Source: Mixophyes australis (Eukaryota; Chordata; Amphibia; Anura; Limnodynastidae). From it: a DNA stretch of 64,000 nt. How positions within the stretch are numbered: position 1 is the first letter of the stretch; the number at the start of each line of letters is the position of its first letter. The position numbers and the translations under genes are program-made. The notes beneath the pieces are model-generated. The model searched no databases. It was not told where the DNA came from and saw only the letters and a list, made by a program, of their open reading frames with translations. The stretch covers positions 159,354,399 to 159,418,398 of the forward strand of contig JAVHZZ010000007.1 of NCBI GenBank assembly GCA_036250195.1. The letters are read 5' to 3'. Shown piece by piece: positions 22,799 to 35,200 of this stretch.

Positions 22799-22806
22799 TA
22801 ATAAGA

Positions 22807-22945
22807 CATTATTATTATTATTTTAATAACATACTATTATTAAAATTACTAAAATAAGATAATAATGATATTTATAGTAAGTTAATAATATTTTTACTAC
22901 TAATAATAAGATAATAATAACGCTAATGATAATCAGATAATATAA
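22807..22945. repeat. Degenerate AAT/ATT-rich simple sequence
   Basis: Continuation of the AT-rich microsatellite on the far side of the inserted element, with (ATT)n and scattered ATAAT units. Confidence 0.8.
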
Positions 22946-24057
22946 TTTAAGGCGCTAGAACCTCCTTCACTAAATATATTTGTCAGCTTCTGTGGAGCAG
23001 GCACCAGAGGGGTCTACAGACCTCACACCTGTCCCAGTTTAGGGGGGACGCAGCTGATTTGGTGAAGTGTGGTGTGTACGGCACAGTAAGGGTTCCTCAT
23101 TGCCAATAACGGAGCAAACAATGTGGCCCTGATTCATTATGGAATGTAAATCCCGATATCTACCTCTTTTTACAGAAAACTTTTCTGCACATACCCAGAA
23201 ATGGAGCAAGTGAACACAAAGGACACGACGGGCGGAGCGGGGGAGGGAAGGGGCGTATCTACATAGGCAGTGAAGAATTTGGGGCCCCGTTACAGCAACT
23301 TTTTGCCCCCACCCCCCTCACATGTGTTAGGCAAAGGTGCAGTGTGCCACCACGCAGCGGCGGGGCCACCAAAGGGGCGTGGTCACACAATGTTGGGGGC
23401 GTGGTCAACACGGGGCGTGGCTGCACTTCTTTAGACATCACATATTTAGGGAGATTCAGTTGCCTGTGATGGGACACGCAGACATCGCGCAGCCACATTG
23501 ACGGCAATTACGGTACAAATCTCTGCTCATTTTCCTTTGCACCCCATAGAGGTGCGAGGAAATCTGGGAGGAGATTTCTGTCAAATCTCTGCTGCAAAGT
23601 GTCTCGCGGACGTTCCTGAGACACTTTGCGGCTAATTGAATTCCTCCCACTGTGTATTATAATGTTGTTGCTCTCACCTACCTGTTACTGCAGCTGTCAC
23701 AACCTGGTACTGGATTCTTGTATGGATCCTGGAATGTTGGGACCTGTTGGTAAATGTAAATATGGAAAACCAAACCCGCTGGCTGCCGGCACATGTTTTG
23801 ATGTGTCTTGGGATGGTGCTGGAGGGGGAGGGTAATTATAACATTTATTAGCGTTTTTATTTCTTTGCTATAACTGTTTTGTGCCGGTAGGTCTGGCGGC
23901 TGTTTAGCGTCAGACCCGCCGGCATTGCCCATTTAAGACATTTCTACCGCTGACAATTGCAATATGCACATTTTAAGCATGACGGACAGAAAGATAGAAG
24001 GAATGACATGACCTCCACGGCCGTGTGTTCTGTCCGTCTGCATACGGCATGTAACAT
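22946..24057. other. Complex sequence without recognisable gene
   Basis: Includes a stretch at about 23340-23425 with repeated 'ggggcgtggtc'-type words and several short inverted repeats, suggesting decayed DNA transposons. No frame with a recognised domain. Confidence 0.5.
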
Positions 24058-24139
24058 ATGGGTAGAACGCTCAATGTTACTCTACATTTTCTCGGCATTT
24101 TCGGTATTCAGCAACCGCATGCAGAACATTGCAGCAGCT

Positions 24140-25437
24140 ACAATACAAATATCATCTGCCACCAACTGAAACAAGAGGTGGTAACAACATGGGATTCCAC
24201 ACTTTATAGAGGAACAGCAACAAGACCTAGACAGCAAACCATGAGATATGGAGAGAGGGGACTTGTTACATTACTCCAGCACACTGGAGAATCCTTTCAG
24301 TTTTTTGCAACCTACTCAAACCCTTTGAAATGATAACAAATGATTTGAGCTCAGACACTGCCCACCCGAGTCAGGTCATCCCCCAATCAAACTACTGGAG
24401 AGCACCCGGAGAAGCTGAAGGAGGTGATGAAAGTTAGGGATTCGGCAAAGTATGTCGGCCTTGTGGATCAAGTTCTTTATTCGCTTCGCCAGGACCCAAC
24501 GGTTTGCAGCATCTTGAGATTGGATCACTACATTTTGGCAACCATGCTTGATCCCAGGTTTAAGTCATAGGGCTAGATTTACTAAACGGCGGGTTTGAAA
24601 AAGTGCAGATGTTGCCTATAGCAACCAATCAGATTCTAGCTGTCATTTTGTAGGATGCACTAAATAAATTAAAGCTAGAATCTGATTGGTTGCTATAGGC
24701 AACATCTCCACTTTTCCAAACCCGCCGTTTAGTAAATATACCCCCATAGTCTTTTATGTCTTTTATTCCACCTGACACAAATCTTCACAGATGTAAACAG
24801 CTCCTTGTGTACAATCTGTCGATTCAAGTCTAACATGACACGTCCTCTGCTTCAGCCTCTCCTACAAATGCTACTAAGAAAAAAACGTACCTTTTCTAAT
24901 AGACGCACTGATTATGAGTCAACACAATATACCAATGTGAAAGGTTATTATGACATATTGTGAGACTTAAAAGAAATTTCCAAATATATTGACACCTCTA
25001 CCATATATCAATCTGATAAACCTTCTATTAGTAGAATAGTGGAGGATTACTTTAACGATAATGCGCAAATTAACATCTCAGACAGTCCCTTTAAATTGTG
25101 GGAGAAATAAAAGGCAATTTGAAGCCCCTTGTACAAGCTAACTATGGTGAACTTAAGCTGCTCACACTCCAGTGTGTGCTCAGAAAAAGTGTTTAGTACA
25201 GCTGGGAACCTTGTGATTGATTGTCAGAGGAGACTACTTCCAAAAAATGAAGTGTACTGGTGGTTATCAAAATTGTATGAGGAATACCGTTCTTGCCGCC
25301 AATTACAAACAGATTCAGTAATGTTGGATTCCCGTAGGGATGAACGAATATTGTGTGATTATAACATCAGTGATGAGGATGATGATGAGGGTGATAACAT
25401 CTATGTCAACATAGAGGAAGTTGACCACTGTTAGTCA
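24140..25437 (+). pseudogene. hAT transposase relic, frameshifted and split by a MITE
   Basis: hAT transposases are RNase H-fold DDE enzymes. Pieces in order: 'LKQEVVTTWDST' (about 24170), matching the QEV.TRWNST block; 'LKPFEMITNDLSSDT' (about 24310); 'LDHYILATMLDPRFK' (about 24522-24567), the conserved LDPRFK block; then, after the MITE at 24570-24745, 'FIPPDTNLHRCKQLL'. The C-terminal dimerisation domain in the frame 25129-25434 contains 'SEKVFSTAGNL' and 'RRLLPKNEVYWWLSKLY'. It ends with an acidic tail and a stop at 25435. Several frame changes and stops separate the pieces. A domesticated ZBED-like gene is unlikely because of these breaks. Confidence 0.85.
24570..24745. mobile_element. 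Palindromic MITE with ATAGCAACCAATCAGATTCT arms, copy 2
   Basis: Ends GGGCTAGATTTACTAAAC / complement GGGGTATATTTACTAAAC. Arms carry the same GTTGCCTATAGCAACCAATC block as the copy at 20115. CATAG stands on both sides, a possible short target duplication. It interrupts the hAT transposase directly after its LDPRFK motif. Confidence 0.92.
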
Positions 25438-26534
25438 AATGCCCATTAGATGAGATAAATGCCCATAAGAAAGTAGGTAAAATCCCTATCTATTCACCAG
25501 TTCAACAAGCAACATCAAAATATTCAATTCTTTTTTGACCCAAACAAAACAAGCACTGCAGCCACGAAAGTGTCAGTCCCTGTCATTGATGTGCTTGGTT
25601 TTTAAACTATGCATGTCCTTTATAACATGTGGATGGGTGGTAGGGTCCAAGGACAATTCTATCTTGCACTATTTTACATTATGGCTTTTGCTCACATTTG
25701 TCTACTGTCTTGTCTAAAATATTTATTGATGCAGCTACCCGTCTAGTGAACTATTATTACTGCCTCTCTACCATGTGTCACACATGCTGTCTAATGTTTG
25801 AAAATATTGTGTCTTTGGTCCTTCTCTCACCACTTCACTTCTGGGTGCAGCCAACCTTTGTGTATCTACTTGTCTAAAATGTCTATCGATGCAGCTACCT
25901 GTCTACTGAGCTTGTATTACTGCCTCTGCACAACGTGTCACATATTCTGTCCAATGTGAAGAATTACAAATATGTTGGTGAGACCCTCCTTGGTCCATTC
26001 TCTATTCTAAAACGACCAAACTATCAGCCACTGCTGTGCACTATGTTTCATATCTTATATTAAACTGCCATGTATTTGTGCCGCTGCTCAGTCACTTTAT
26101 AGCCAATTCTAGCCAGCCAGCTCGCTGCAGCCTATGGCCAAAATTGGCAGTTGTGAAGAGATCATTAGCAAATAGACTATAAATGACTGTAGCTAAATAT
26201 TAATGCTATAAATAGTAATATTTGAGCAAAAGTAGCTCAAAATTAATTATAAAAGGCTAAACAGCTGATATCCATCACTCCACCTAAACTTCTTAATACA
26301 TTTATTTAACTTTGAATAATTGGCACAAGACATAAATGTGGCAAAATTAAAAGGAGTTTATTTTGCAAACAAATATGGTGGTGGAGAAAAGAGCAGTCAG
26401 TACGACACATGCCAGGCAACAAGGATATCCCAGCATTTAACCCATGGCACATCCGCAAACAGGGGTGAACAACCAAACAGTAACTCGGGTGCACATATCT
26501 ACCTAACTGGGAGACTCGATCCGGGGCACTACAT
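25438..26534. other. Probable hAT 3' flank and unrecognised DNA
   Basis: AT-rich, with 'gcagctacccgtctagtgaa' and 'gcagctacctgtctactgag' about 165 bp apart, a diverged internal duplication (25730-25800 against 25894-25960). The first part is probably the untranslated end of the hAT element. Confidence 0.5.
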
Positions 26535-28580
26535 AGAGTAACATCATGTAATAACATTATAATATGGAGATGAGGGGAGAGTAGCATCATGTAATAACAT
26601 TATAATATGGTGAGGAGGGGAGAGTAACATCATATAATAACATTATAATATGGTAAGGAAGGGAGAGTGACATCATGTAATAACATTATAATATGGTGAG
26701 GAAGGGAGAGTAACATCATGTAATAACATTATAATATGGTAAGGAAGGGAGAGTAACATTATGTAATAACATTATAATATGGTGAGGAAGGGAGAGTAAC
26801 ATTATGTAATAACATTATAATATGGTGAGGAGGGGAGAGTGACATCATGTAATAACATAATATGGTAAGGAAGGGAGAGTAACATCATGTAATAACATTA
26901 TAGTACTGTGAGGAGGGGAGAGTAACATCATATAATAACATTATAATATGGTAAGGAAGGGAGAGTAACATCATGTAATAGCATTATAGTACTGTGAGGA
27001 GGGGAGAGTAACATCATGTAATAACATTATAATATGGTGAGGAAGGGAGAGTAGCATCATGTAATAACATTATAGTACTGTGAGGAGGGGAGAGTGACAT
27101 CATGTAATAACATTATAATATGGTGAGGAGGGGAGAGTAACATCATATAATAACATTATAATATGGTAAGGAAGGGAGAGTGACATCATGTAATAACATT
27201 ATAATATGGTGAGGAAGGGAGAGTAACATCATGTAATAACATTATAATATGGTGAGGAAGGGAGAGTAGCATCATGTAATAACATTATAGTACTGTGAGG
27301 AGGGGAGAGTGACATCATGTAATAACATTATAATATGGTAAGGAAGGGAGAGTAACATCATGTAATAACATTATAATATGGTGAGGAGGGGAGAGTGACA
27401 TCATGTAATAACATAATATGGTAAGGAAGGGAGAGTAACATCATGTAATAACATTATAGTACTGGGAGGAGGGGAGAGTAACATCATATAATAACATTAT
27501 AATATGGTAAGGAAGGGAGAGTAACATCATGTAATAACATTAAAGTACTGTGAGGAGGGGAGAGTAACATCATATAATAACATTATAATATGGTAAGGAA
27601 GGGAGAGTAACATCATGTAATAACATTATAGTACTGTGAGGAGGGGAGAGTAACATCATATAATAACATTATAATATGGTAAAGAAGGGAGAGTAACATC
27701 ATATAATAACATTATAATATGGTAAAGAAGGGAGAGTAACATCATATAATAACATTATAATATGGTGAGGAAGGGAGAGTAACATCATGTAATAACATTA
27801 TAATATGGTGAGGAAGGGAGAGTAACATCATGTAATAACATTATAATATGGTGAGGAAGGGAGAGTAACATCATGTAATAACATTATAATATGGTAAGGA
27901 AGGGAGAGTAACATTATGTAATAACATTATAATATGGTGAGGAAGGGAGAGTAACATCATGTAATAACATTATACTATGGTAAGGAAGGGAGAGTAACAT
28001 CATGTAATAACATTATAATATGGTGAGGAAGGGAGAGTAACATCATGTAATAACATTATAATATGGTGAGGAAGGGAGAGTAACATCATGTAATAACATT
28101 ATAATATGGTGAGGAGGGCAGAGTAACATCATGTAATAACATTATAATACGGTAAGGAAGGGAGAGTAACATCATGTAATAACATTATAATATGGTAAGG
28201 AAGGGAGAGTAACATCATGTAATAACATTATAATATGGTGAGGAGGGGAGAGTAACATCATGTAATAACATTATAATATGGTAAGGAAGGGAGAGTAACA
28301 TCATGTAATAACATTATAATATGGTGAGGAGGGGAGAGTAACATCATGTAATAACATTATAATATGGTGAGGAAGGGAGAGTAACATCATGTAATAACAT
28401 TATAATATGGTAAGGAAGGGAGAGTAACATCATGTAATAACATTATAATATGGTGAGGAAGGGAGAGTAACATCATGTAATAACATTATAATATGGTGAG
28501 GAGGGGAGAGTAACATCATGTAATAACATTATAATATGGTGAGGAGGGGAGAGTAACATCATGTAATAACATTATAATAT
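26535..28580. repeat. 43-bp AT-rich minisatellite, about 47 copies
   Basis: Unit 'gagagtaacatcatgtaata' + 'acattataatatggtgaggaagg', period 43 bp. Variants (GTAAGGAAGG, TAGTACTGTGAGGAGG, TCATATAATAAC) alternate in recurring runs, so groups of monomers were copied together. It stops abruptly at 28580. Confidence 0.97.
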
Positions 28581-29254
28581 GCCCATACAGCACCAAGTTT
28601 TATCCTAAGCTGATGTGTAATTCTGAGACTCCTCAGCTAGTAGATATTAATATTTACATGACAGTATTTCTGGATGAATTCGCTGTGGTTGACCCATATA
28701 GTTGATGTATGTGATCATTGACACATAGATAAGAATGTAGATTATTCATTCTGTGCCGCACTGTAATGGGTAACTCCGGTCTATTCTTGGCATGAACTTG
28801 GTTCTATGGAATGTAAGTAAAAGTCCCGGCATGGGTAAAGGTAAATCCCTTGTGTCACTAATACCGGATTTACTGACCTTGTAACATTGAAACAATTTCT
28901 CTTTTGTTCTTTAAGAGAGAAAAGGGAAGTAATGAGGATTTCATGTAATCTTATTATATTCATGTTATATCCTCTTTTATCTCATCAACAGAGCGAGATC
29001 ACGCATAGCAAGTACGCAGCACAAATACTCTTCTAATGTGGGCGATTTAATGGGATCTGCTGCGGTGCAAAGGTTTACATTATCTGATGGGCGGAGCTTT
29101 CTGGCGCTCATTGCGGAGTGCAGAGCGCACCTATTTCTGCTCCAACACGCAACTACAGAATTATGCAAATGAGATAAGGAGAGGGCGTGTAACCTGCTGT
29201 GCAAGATGGGGCACTAACAATTCCGCCACCCCCAAACTGACCTTTTTATCATTC
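28581..29254. other. Spacer between the two 43-bp arrays
   Basis: Complex DNA. A perfect octamer ATGCAAAT lies at 29163-29170 in a locally GC-richer stretch (29040-29230). No recognised gene. Confidence 0.5.
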
Positions 29255-32200
29255 TGTAATACAGACAGTCTCGGTATCCCCTCACTCTCAGGACACATGT
29301 AATACAGACAGTCCCAGTGTCCCCTCACTCTCAGGACACGTGTAATACAGACAGTCCCAGTGTCCCCTCACTCTCAGGACACGTGTAATACAGACAGTCC
29401 CGGTGTCCCCTCACTCTCAGGACACATGTAATACAGACAGTCCCGGTGTCCTCTCACTCTCAGGACATATGTAATACAGACAGTCCCGGTGTCCCCTCAC
29501 TCTCAGGACACATGTAATACACACAGTCCCGATGTCCCCTCACTCTCAGGACACATGTAATACAGACAGTCCCAGTGTCCCCTCACTCTCAGGACACATG
29601 TAATACAGACAGTCCCAGTGTCCCCTCACTCTCAGGACACATGTAATACAGACAGTCCCAGTGTCCCCTCACTCTCAGGACACATGTAATACAGACAGTG
29701 CCGGTGTCCCCTCACTCTCAGGACACGTGTAATACAGACAGTCCCAGTGTCCCCTCACTCTCAGGACACGTGTAATACAGACAGTCCCGGTGTCCCCTCA
29801 CTCTCAGGACACATGTAATACAGACAGTCCCGGTGTCCCCTCACTCTCAGGACACATGTAATACAGACAGTCCCGGTGTCCCCTCACTCTCAGGACACAT
29901 GTAATACAGACAGTCCCGGTGTCCCCTCACTCTCAGGATACATGTAATACAGACAGTCCCGGTGTCCCCTCACTTTCAGGACACATGTAATACAGACAGT
30001 CCCGGTGTCCCCTCACTCTCAGGACACGTAATACAGACAGTCCCGGTGTCCCCTCACTCTCAGGACACATGTAATACAGACAGTCCCGGTGTCCCCTCAC
30101 TCTCAGGACACATGTAATACAGACAGTCCCGGTGTCCCCTCACTCTCAGGACACATGTAATACAGACAGTGCCGGTGTCCCCTCACTCTCAGGACACATG
30201 TAATACAGACAGTCCCAGTGTCCCCTCACTCTCAGGACACATGTAATACAGACAGTCCCGGTGTCCCCTCACTCTCAGGACACATGTAATACAGACAGTC
30301 CCGGTGTCCCCTCACTCTCAGGACACATGTAATACAGACAGTCCCAGTGTCCCCTCACTCTCAGGACACATGTAATACAGACAGTCCCAGTGTCCCCTCA
30401 CTCTCAGGACACATATAATACAGACAGTCCTGGTGTCCCCTCACTCTCAGGACACGTGTAATACAGACAGTCCCAGTGTCCCCTCACTCTCAGGACACAT
30501 GTAATACAGACAGTCCCAGTGTCCCCTCACTCTCAGGACACATGTAATACAGACAGTGCCGGTGTCCTCTCACTCTCAGGACACATGTAATACAGACAGT
30601 CCTGGTGTCCCCTCACTCTCAGGACACATGTAATACAGACAGTCCCAGTGTCCCCTCACTCTCAGGACACATATAATACAGACAGTCCTGGTGTCCCCTC
30701 ACTCTCAGGACACATGTAATACAGACAGTCCCGGTGTCCCCTCACTCTCAGGACACATGTAATACAGACAGTCCCGGTGTCCCCTCACTCTCAGGACACG
30801 TGTAATACAGACAGTCCCGGTTGTCCCCTCACTCTCAGGACACATGTAATACAGACAGTCCCGGTGTTCTCTCACTCTCAGGACACATGTAATACAGACA
30901 GTCCTGGTGTCCCCTCACTCTCAGGACACATGTAATACAGACAGTCCCAGTGTCCCCTCACTCTCAGGACACATGTAATACAGACAGTCCCAGTGTCCCC
31001 TCACTCTCAGGACACATGTAATACAGACAGTCCCGGTGTCCCCTCACTCTCAGGACACATGTAATACAGACAGTCCCGGTGTCCTCTCACTCTCAGGACA
31101 CATGTAATACAGACAGTCCCAGTGTCCCCTCACTCTCAGGACACATGTAATACAGACAGTCCCAGTGTCCCCTCACTCTCAGGACACATGTAATACAGAC
31201 AGTCCCGGTGTCCCCTCACTCTCAGGACACATGTAATACAGACAGTCCCAGTGTCCCCTCAGTCTCAGGACACATGTAATACAGACACTCCCGGTGTCCC
31301 CTCACTCTCAGGACACGTGTAATACAGACAGTCCCAGTGTCCTCTCACTCTCAGGACACATGTAATACAGACAGTCCCAGTGTCCTCTCACTCTCAGGAC
31401 ACATGTAATACAGACAGTCCCAGTGTCCCCTCACTCTCAGGACACGTGTAATACAGACACTCCCGGTGTCCCCTCACTCTCAGGACACATGTAATACAGA
31501 CAGTCCCAGTGTCCCCTCACTCTCAGGACATGTGTAATACAGACAGTCCTGGTGTCTCCTCACTCTCAGGACATGTGTAATACAGACAGTCCTGGTGTCC
31601 CCTCACTCTCAGAACACATGTAATACAGACAGTCCCAGTGTCCCCTCACTCTCAGGACATGTGTAATACAGACAGTCCTGGTGTCTCCTCACTCTCAGGA
31701 CATGTGTAATACAGACAGTCCCGGTGTCCCCTCACTCTCAGGACACATGTAATACAGACAGTCCCGGTGTCCCCTCACTCTCAGGACACATGTAATACAG
31801 ACAGTCCCGGTGTCCCCTCACTCTCAGGACACATGTAATACAGACAGTGCCGGTGTCCCCTCACTCTCAGGACACATGTAATACAGACAGTCCCAGTGTC
31901 CCCTCACTCTCAGGACACATGTAATACAGACAGTCCCAGTGTCCCCTCACTCTCAGGACACATGTAATACAGACAGTCCCAGTGTCCCCTCACTCTCAGG
32001 ACACATGTAATACAGACAGTGCCGGTGTCCTCTCACTCTCAGGACACATGTAATACAGACAGTCCTGGTGTCCCCTCACTCTCAGGACACATGTAATACA
32101 GACAGTCCCAGTGTCCCCTCACTCTCAGGACACATATAATACAGACAGTCCTGGTGTCCCCTCACTCTCAGGACACATGTAATACAGACAGTCCCGGTGT

Positions 32201-35200
32201 CCCCTCACTCTCAGGACACATGTAATACAGACAGTCCCGGTGTCCCCTCACTCTCAGGACACGTGTAATACAGACAGTCCCGGTGTCCCCTCACTCTCAG
32301 GACACATGTAATACAGACAGTCCCGGTGTCCTCTCACTCTCAGGACACATGTAATACAGACAGTCCTGGTGTCCCCTCACTCTCAGGACACATGTAATAC
32401 AGACAGTCCCAGTGTCCCCTCACTCTCAGGACACATGTAATACAGACAGTCCCGGTGTCCCCTCACTCTCAGGACACATGTAATACAGACAGTCCCGGTG
32501 TCCCCTCACTCTCAGGACACATGTAATACAGACAGTCCCGGTGTCCTCTCACTCTCAGGACACATGTAATACAGACAGTCCCAGTGTCCCCTCACTCTCA
32601 GGACACATGTAATACAGACAGTCCCAGTGTCCCCTCACTCTCAGGACACATGTAATACAGACAGTCCCGGTGTCCCCTCACTCTCAGGACACATGTAATA
32701 CAGACAGTCCCAGTGTCCCCTCAGTCTCAGGACACATGTAATACAGACACTCCCGGTGTCCCCTCACTCTCAGGACACGTGTAATACAGACAGTCCCAGT
32801 GTCCTCTCACTCTCAGGACACATGTAATACAGACAGTCCCAGTGTCCTCTCACTCTCAGGACACATGTAATACAGACAGTCCCAGTGTCCCCTCACTCTC
32901 AGGACACGTGTAATACAGACACTCCCGGTGTCCCCTCACTCTCAGGACATGTGTAATACAGACAGTGCCGGTGTCCCCTCACTCTCAGGACACATGTAAT
33001 ACAGACAGTCCCGGTGTCCCCTCACTCTCAGGACACATGTAATACAGACAGTCCCGGTGTCTCCTCACTCTCAGGACATGTGTAATACAGACAGTCCTGG
33101 TGTCCCCTCACTCTCAGAACACATGTAATACAGACAGTCCCGGTGTCCCCTCACTCTCAGGACATGTGTAATACAGACAGTGCCGGTGTCCCCTCACTCT
33201 CAGGACACATGTAATACAGACAGTCCCGGTGTCCCCTCACTCTCAGGACACATGTAATACAGACAGTCCCGGTGTCCCCTCACTCTCAGGACACATGTAA
33301 TACAGACAGTCCCGGTGTCCTCTCACTCTCAGGACACATGTAATACAGACAGTCCCAGTGTCCCCTCACTCTCAGGACACATGTAATACAGACAGTCCCG
33401 GTGTCCCATCACTCTCAGGACACATGTAATACAGACAGTCCCGGTGTCCCCTCACTCTCAGGATACATGTAATACAGACAGTCCCGGTGTCCCCTCACTC
33501 TCAGGACACATGTAATACAGACAGTCCCGGTGTCCCATCACTCTCAGGACACATGTAATACAGACAGTCCCGGTGTCCCCTCACTCTCAGGACACATGTA
33601 ATACAGACACTCCCGGTGTCCCCTCCCTCTCAGGACACGTGTAATACAGACACTCCCAGTGTCCCCTCCCTCTCAGGACACGTGTAATACAGACAGTCCC
33701 GGTGTCCCCTCACTCTCAGGACACATGTAATACAGACAGTCCCGGTGTCCCCTCACTCTCAGGACACGTGTAATACAGACAGTCCCAGTGTCCTCTCACT
33801 CTCAGGACACATGTAATACAGACAGTCCCAGTGTCCTCTCACTCTCAGGACACATGTAATACAGACAGTCCCAGTGTCCCCTCACTCTCAGGACACGTGT
33901 AATACAGACAGTCCCGGTGTCCTCTCACTCTCAGGTTACATGTAATACAGACAGTCCCTGTGTCCCCTCACTCTCAGGACATGTGTAATACAGACAGTGC
34001 CGGTGTTCCCTCACTTTCAGGTTACATGTAATACAGACAGTCCGGGTGTCCCCTCACTCTCAGGACACATGTAATACAGACAGTTCTGGTGTCCCCTCAC
34101 TCTCAGGACACATGTAATACAGACAGTCCTGGTGTCCTCTCACTCTCAGGACACATGTAATACAGACAGTCCCAGTGTCCTCTCACTCTCAGGTTACATG
34201 TAATACAGACAGTGCCGGTGTCCTCTCACTCTCAGGACACATGTAATACAGACAGTCCTGGTGTCCTCTCACTCTCAGGACACATGTAATACAGACAGTC
34301 CCAGTGTCCTCTCACTCTCAGGTTACATGTAATACAGACAGTGCCGGTGTCCCCTCACTCTCAGGACACATGTAATACAGACAGTCCTGGTGTCCTCTCA
34401 CTCTCAGGTTACATGTAATACAGACAGTGCCGGTGTCCCCTCACTCTCAGGTTACATGTAATACAGACAGTCCTGGTGTCCCCTCACTCTCAGGACACAT
34501 GTAATACAGACAGTCCTGGTGTCCTCTCACTCTCAGGTTACATGTAATACAGACAGTGCCGGTGTCCCCTCACACTCAGGTTACATGTTATACAGACAGT
34601 CCCAGTGTCCTCTCACTCTCAGGTTACATGTAATACAGACAGTCCCGGTGTCCTCTCACTCTCAGGACACATGTAATACAGACAGTCCTGGTGTCCCCTC
34701 ACTCTCAGGACACATGTAATACAGACAGTCCCGGTGTCCCCTCACTCTCAGGACACATGTAATACAGACAGTCCCGGTGTCCCCTCACTCTCAGGAGACA
34801 TGTAATACAGACAGTCCCGGTGTCCTCTCACTCTCAGGACACATGTAATACAGACAGTTCTGGTGTCCTCTCACTCTCAGGACACATGTAATACAGACAG
34901 TCCCGGTGTCCTCTCACTCTCAGGACACATGTAATACAGACAGTCCCAGTGTCCCCTCACTCTCAGGACACATGTAATACAGACAGTTCTGGTGTCCTCT
35001 CACTCTCAGGACACATGTAATACAGACAGTCCTGGTGTCCTCTCACTCTCAGGACACATGTAATACAGACAGTCCCAGTGTCCCCTCACTCTCAGGACAC
35101 ATGTAATACAGACAGTTCTGGTGTCCTCTCACTCTCAGGACACATGTAATACAGACAGTCCCGGTGTCCCCTCACTCTCAGGACACATGTAATACAGACA

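Noticed and set aside
25129..25434. A domesticated ZBED-like host gene
   Set aside because: Upstream blocks of the same transposase lie in other frames with stops and a MITE insertion between, so this is a transposon remnant.
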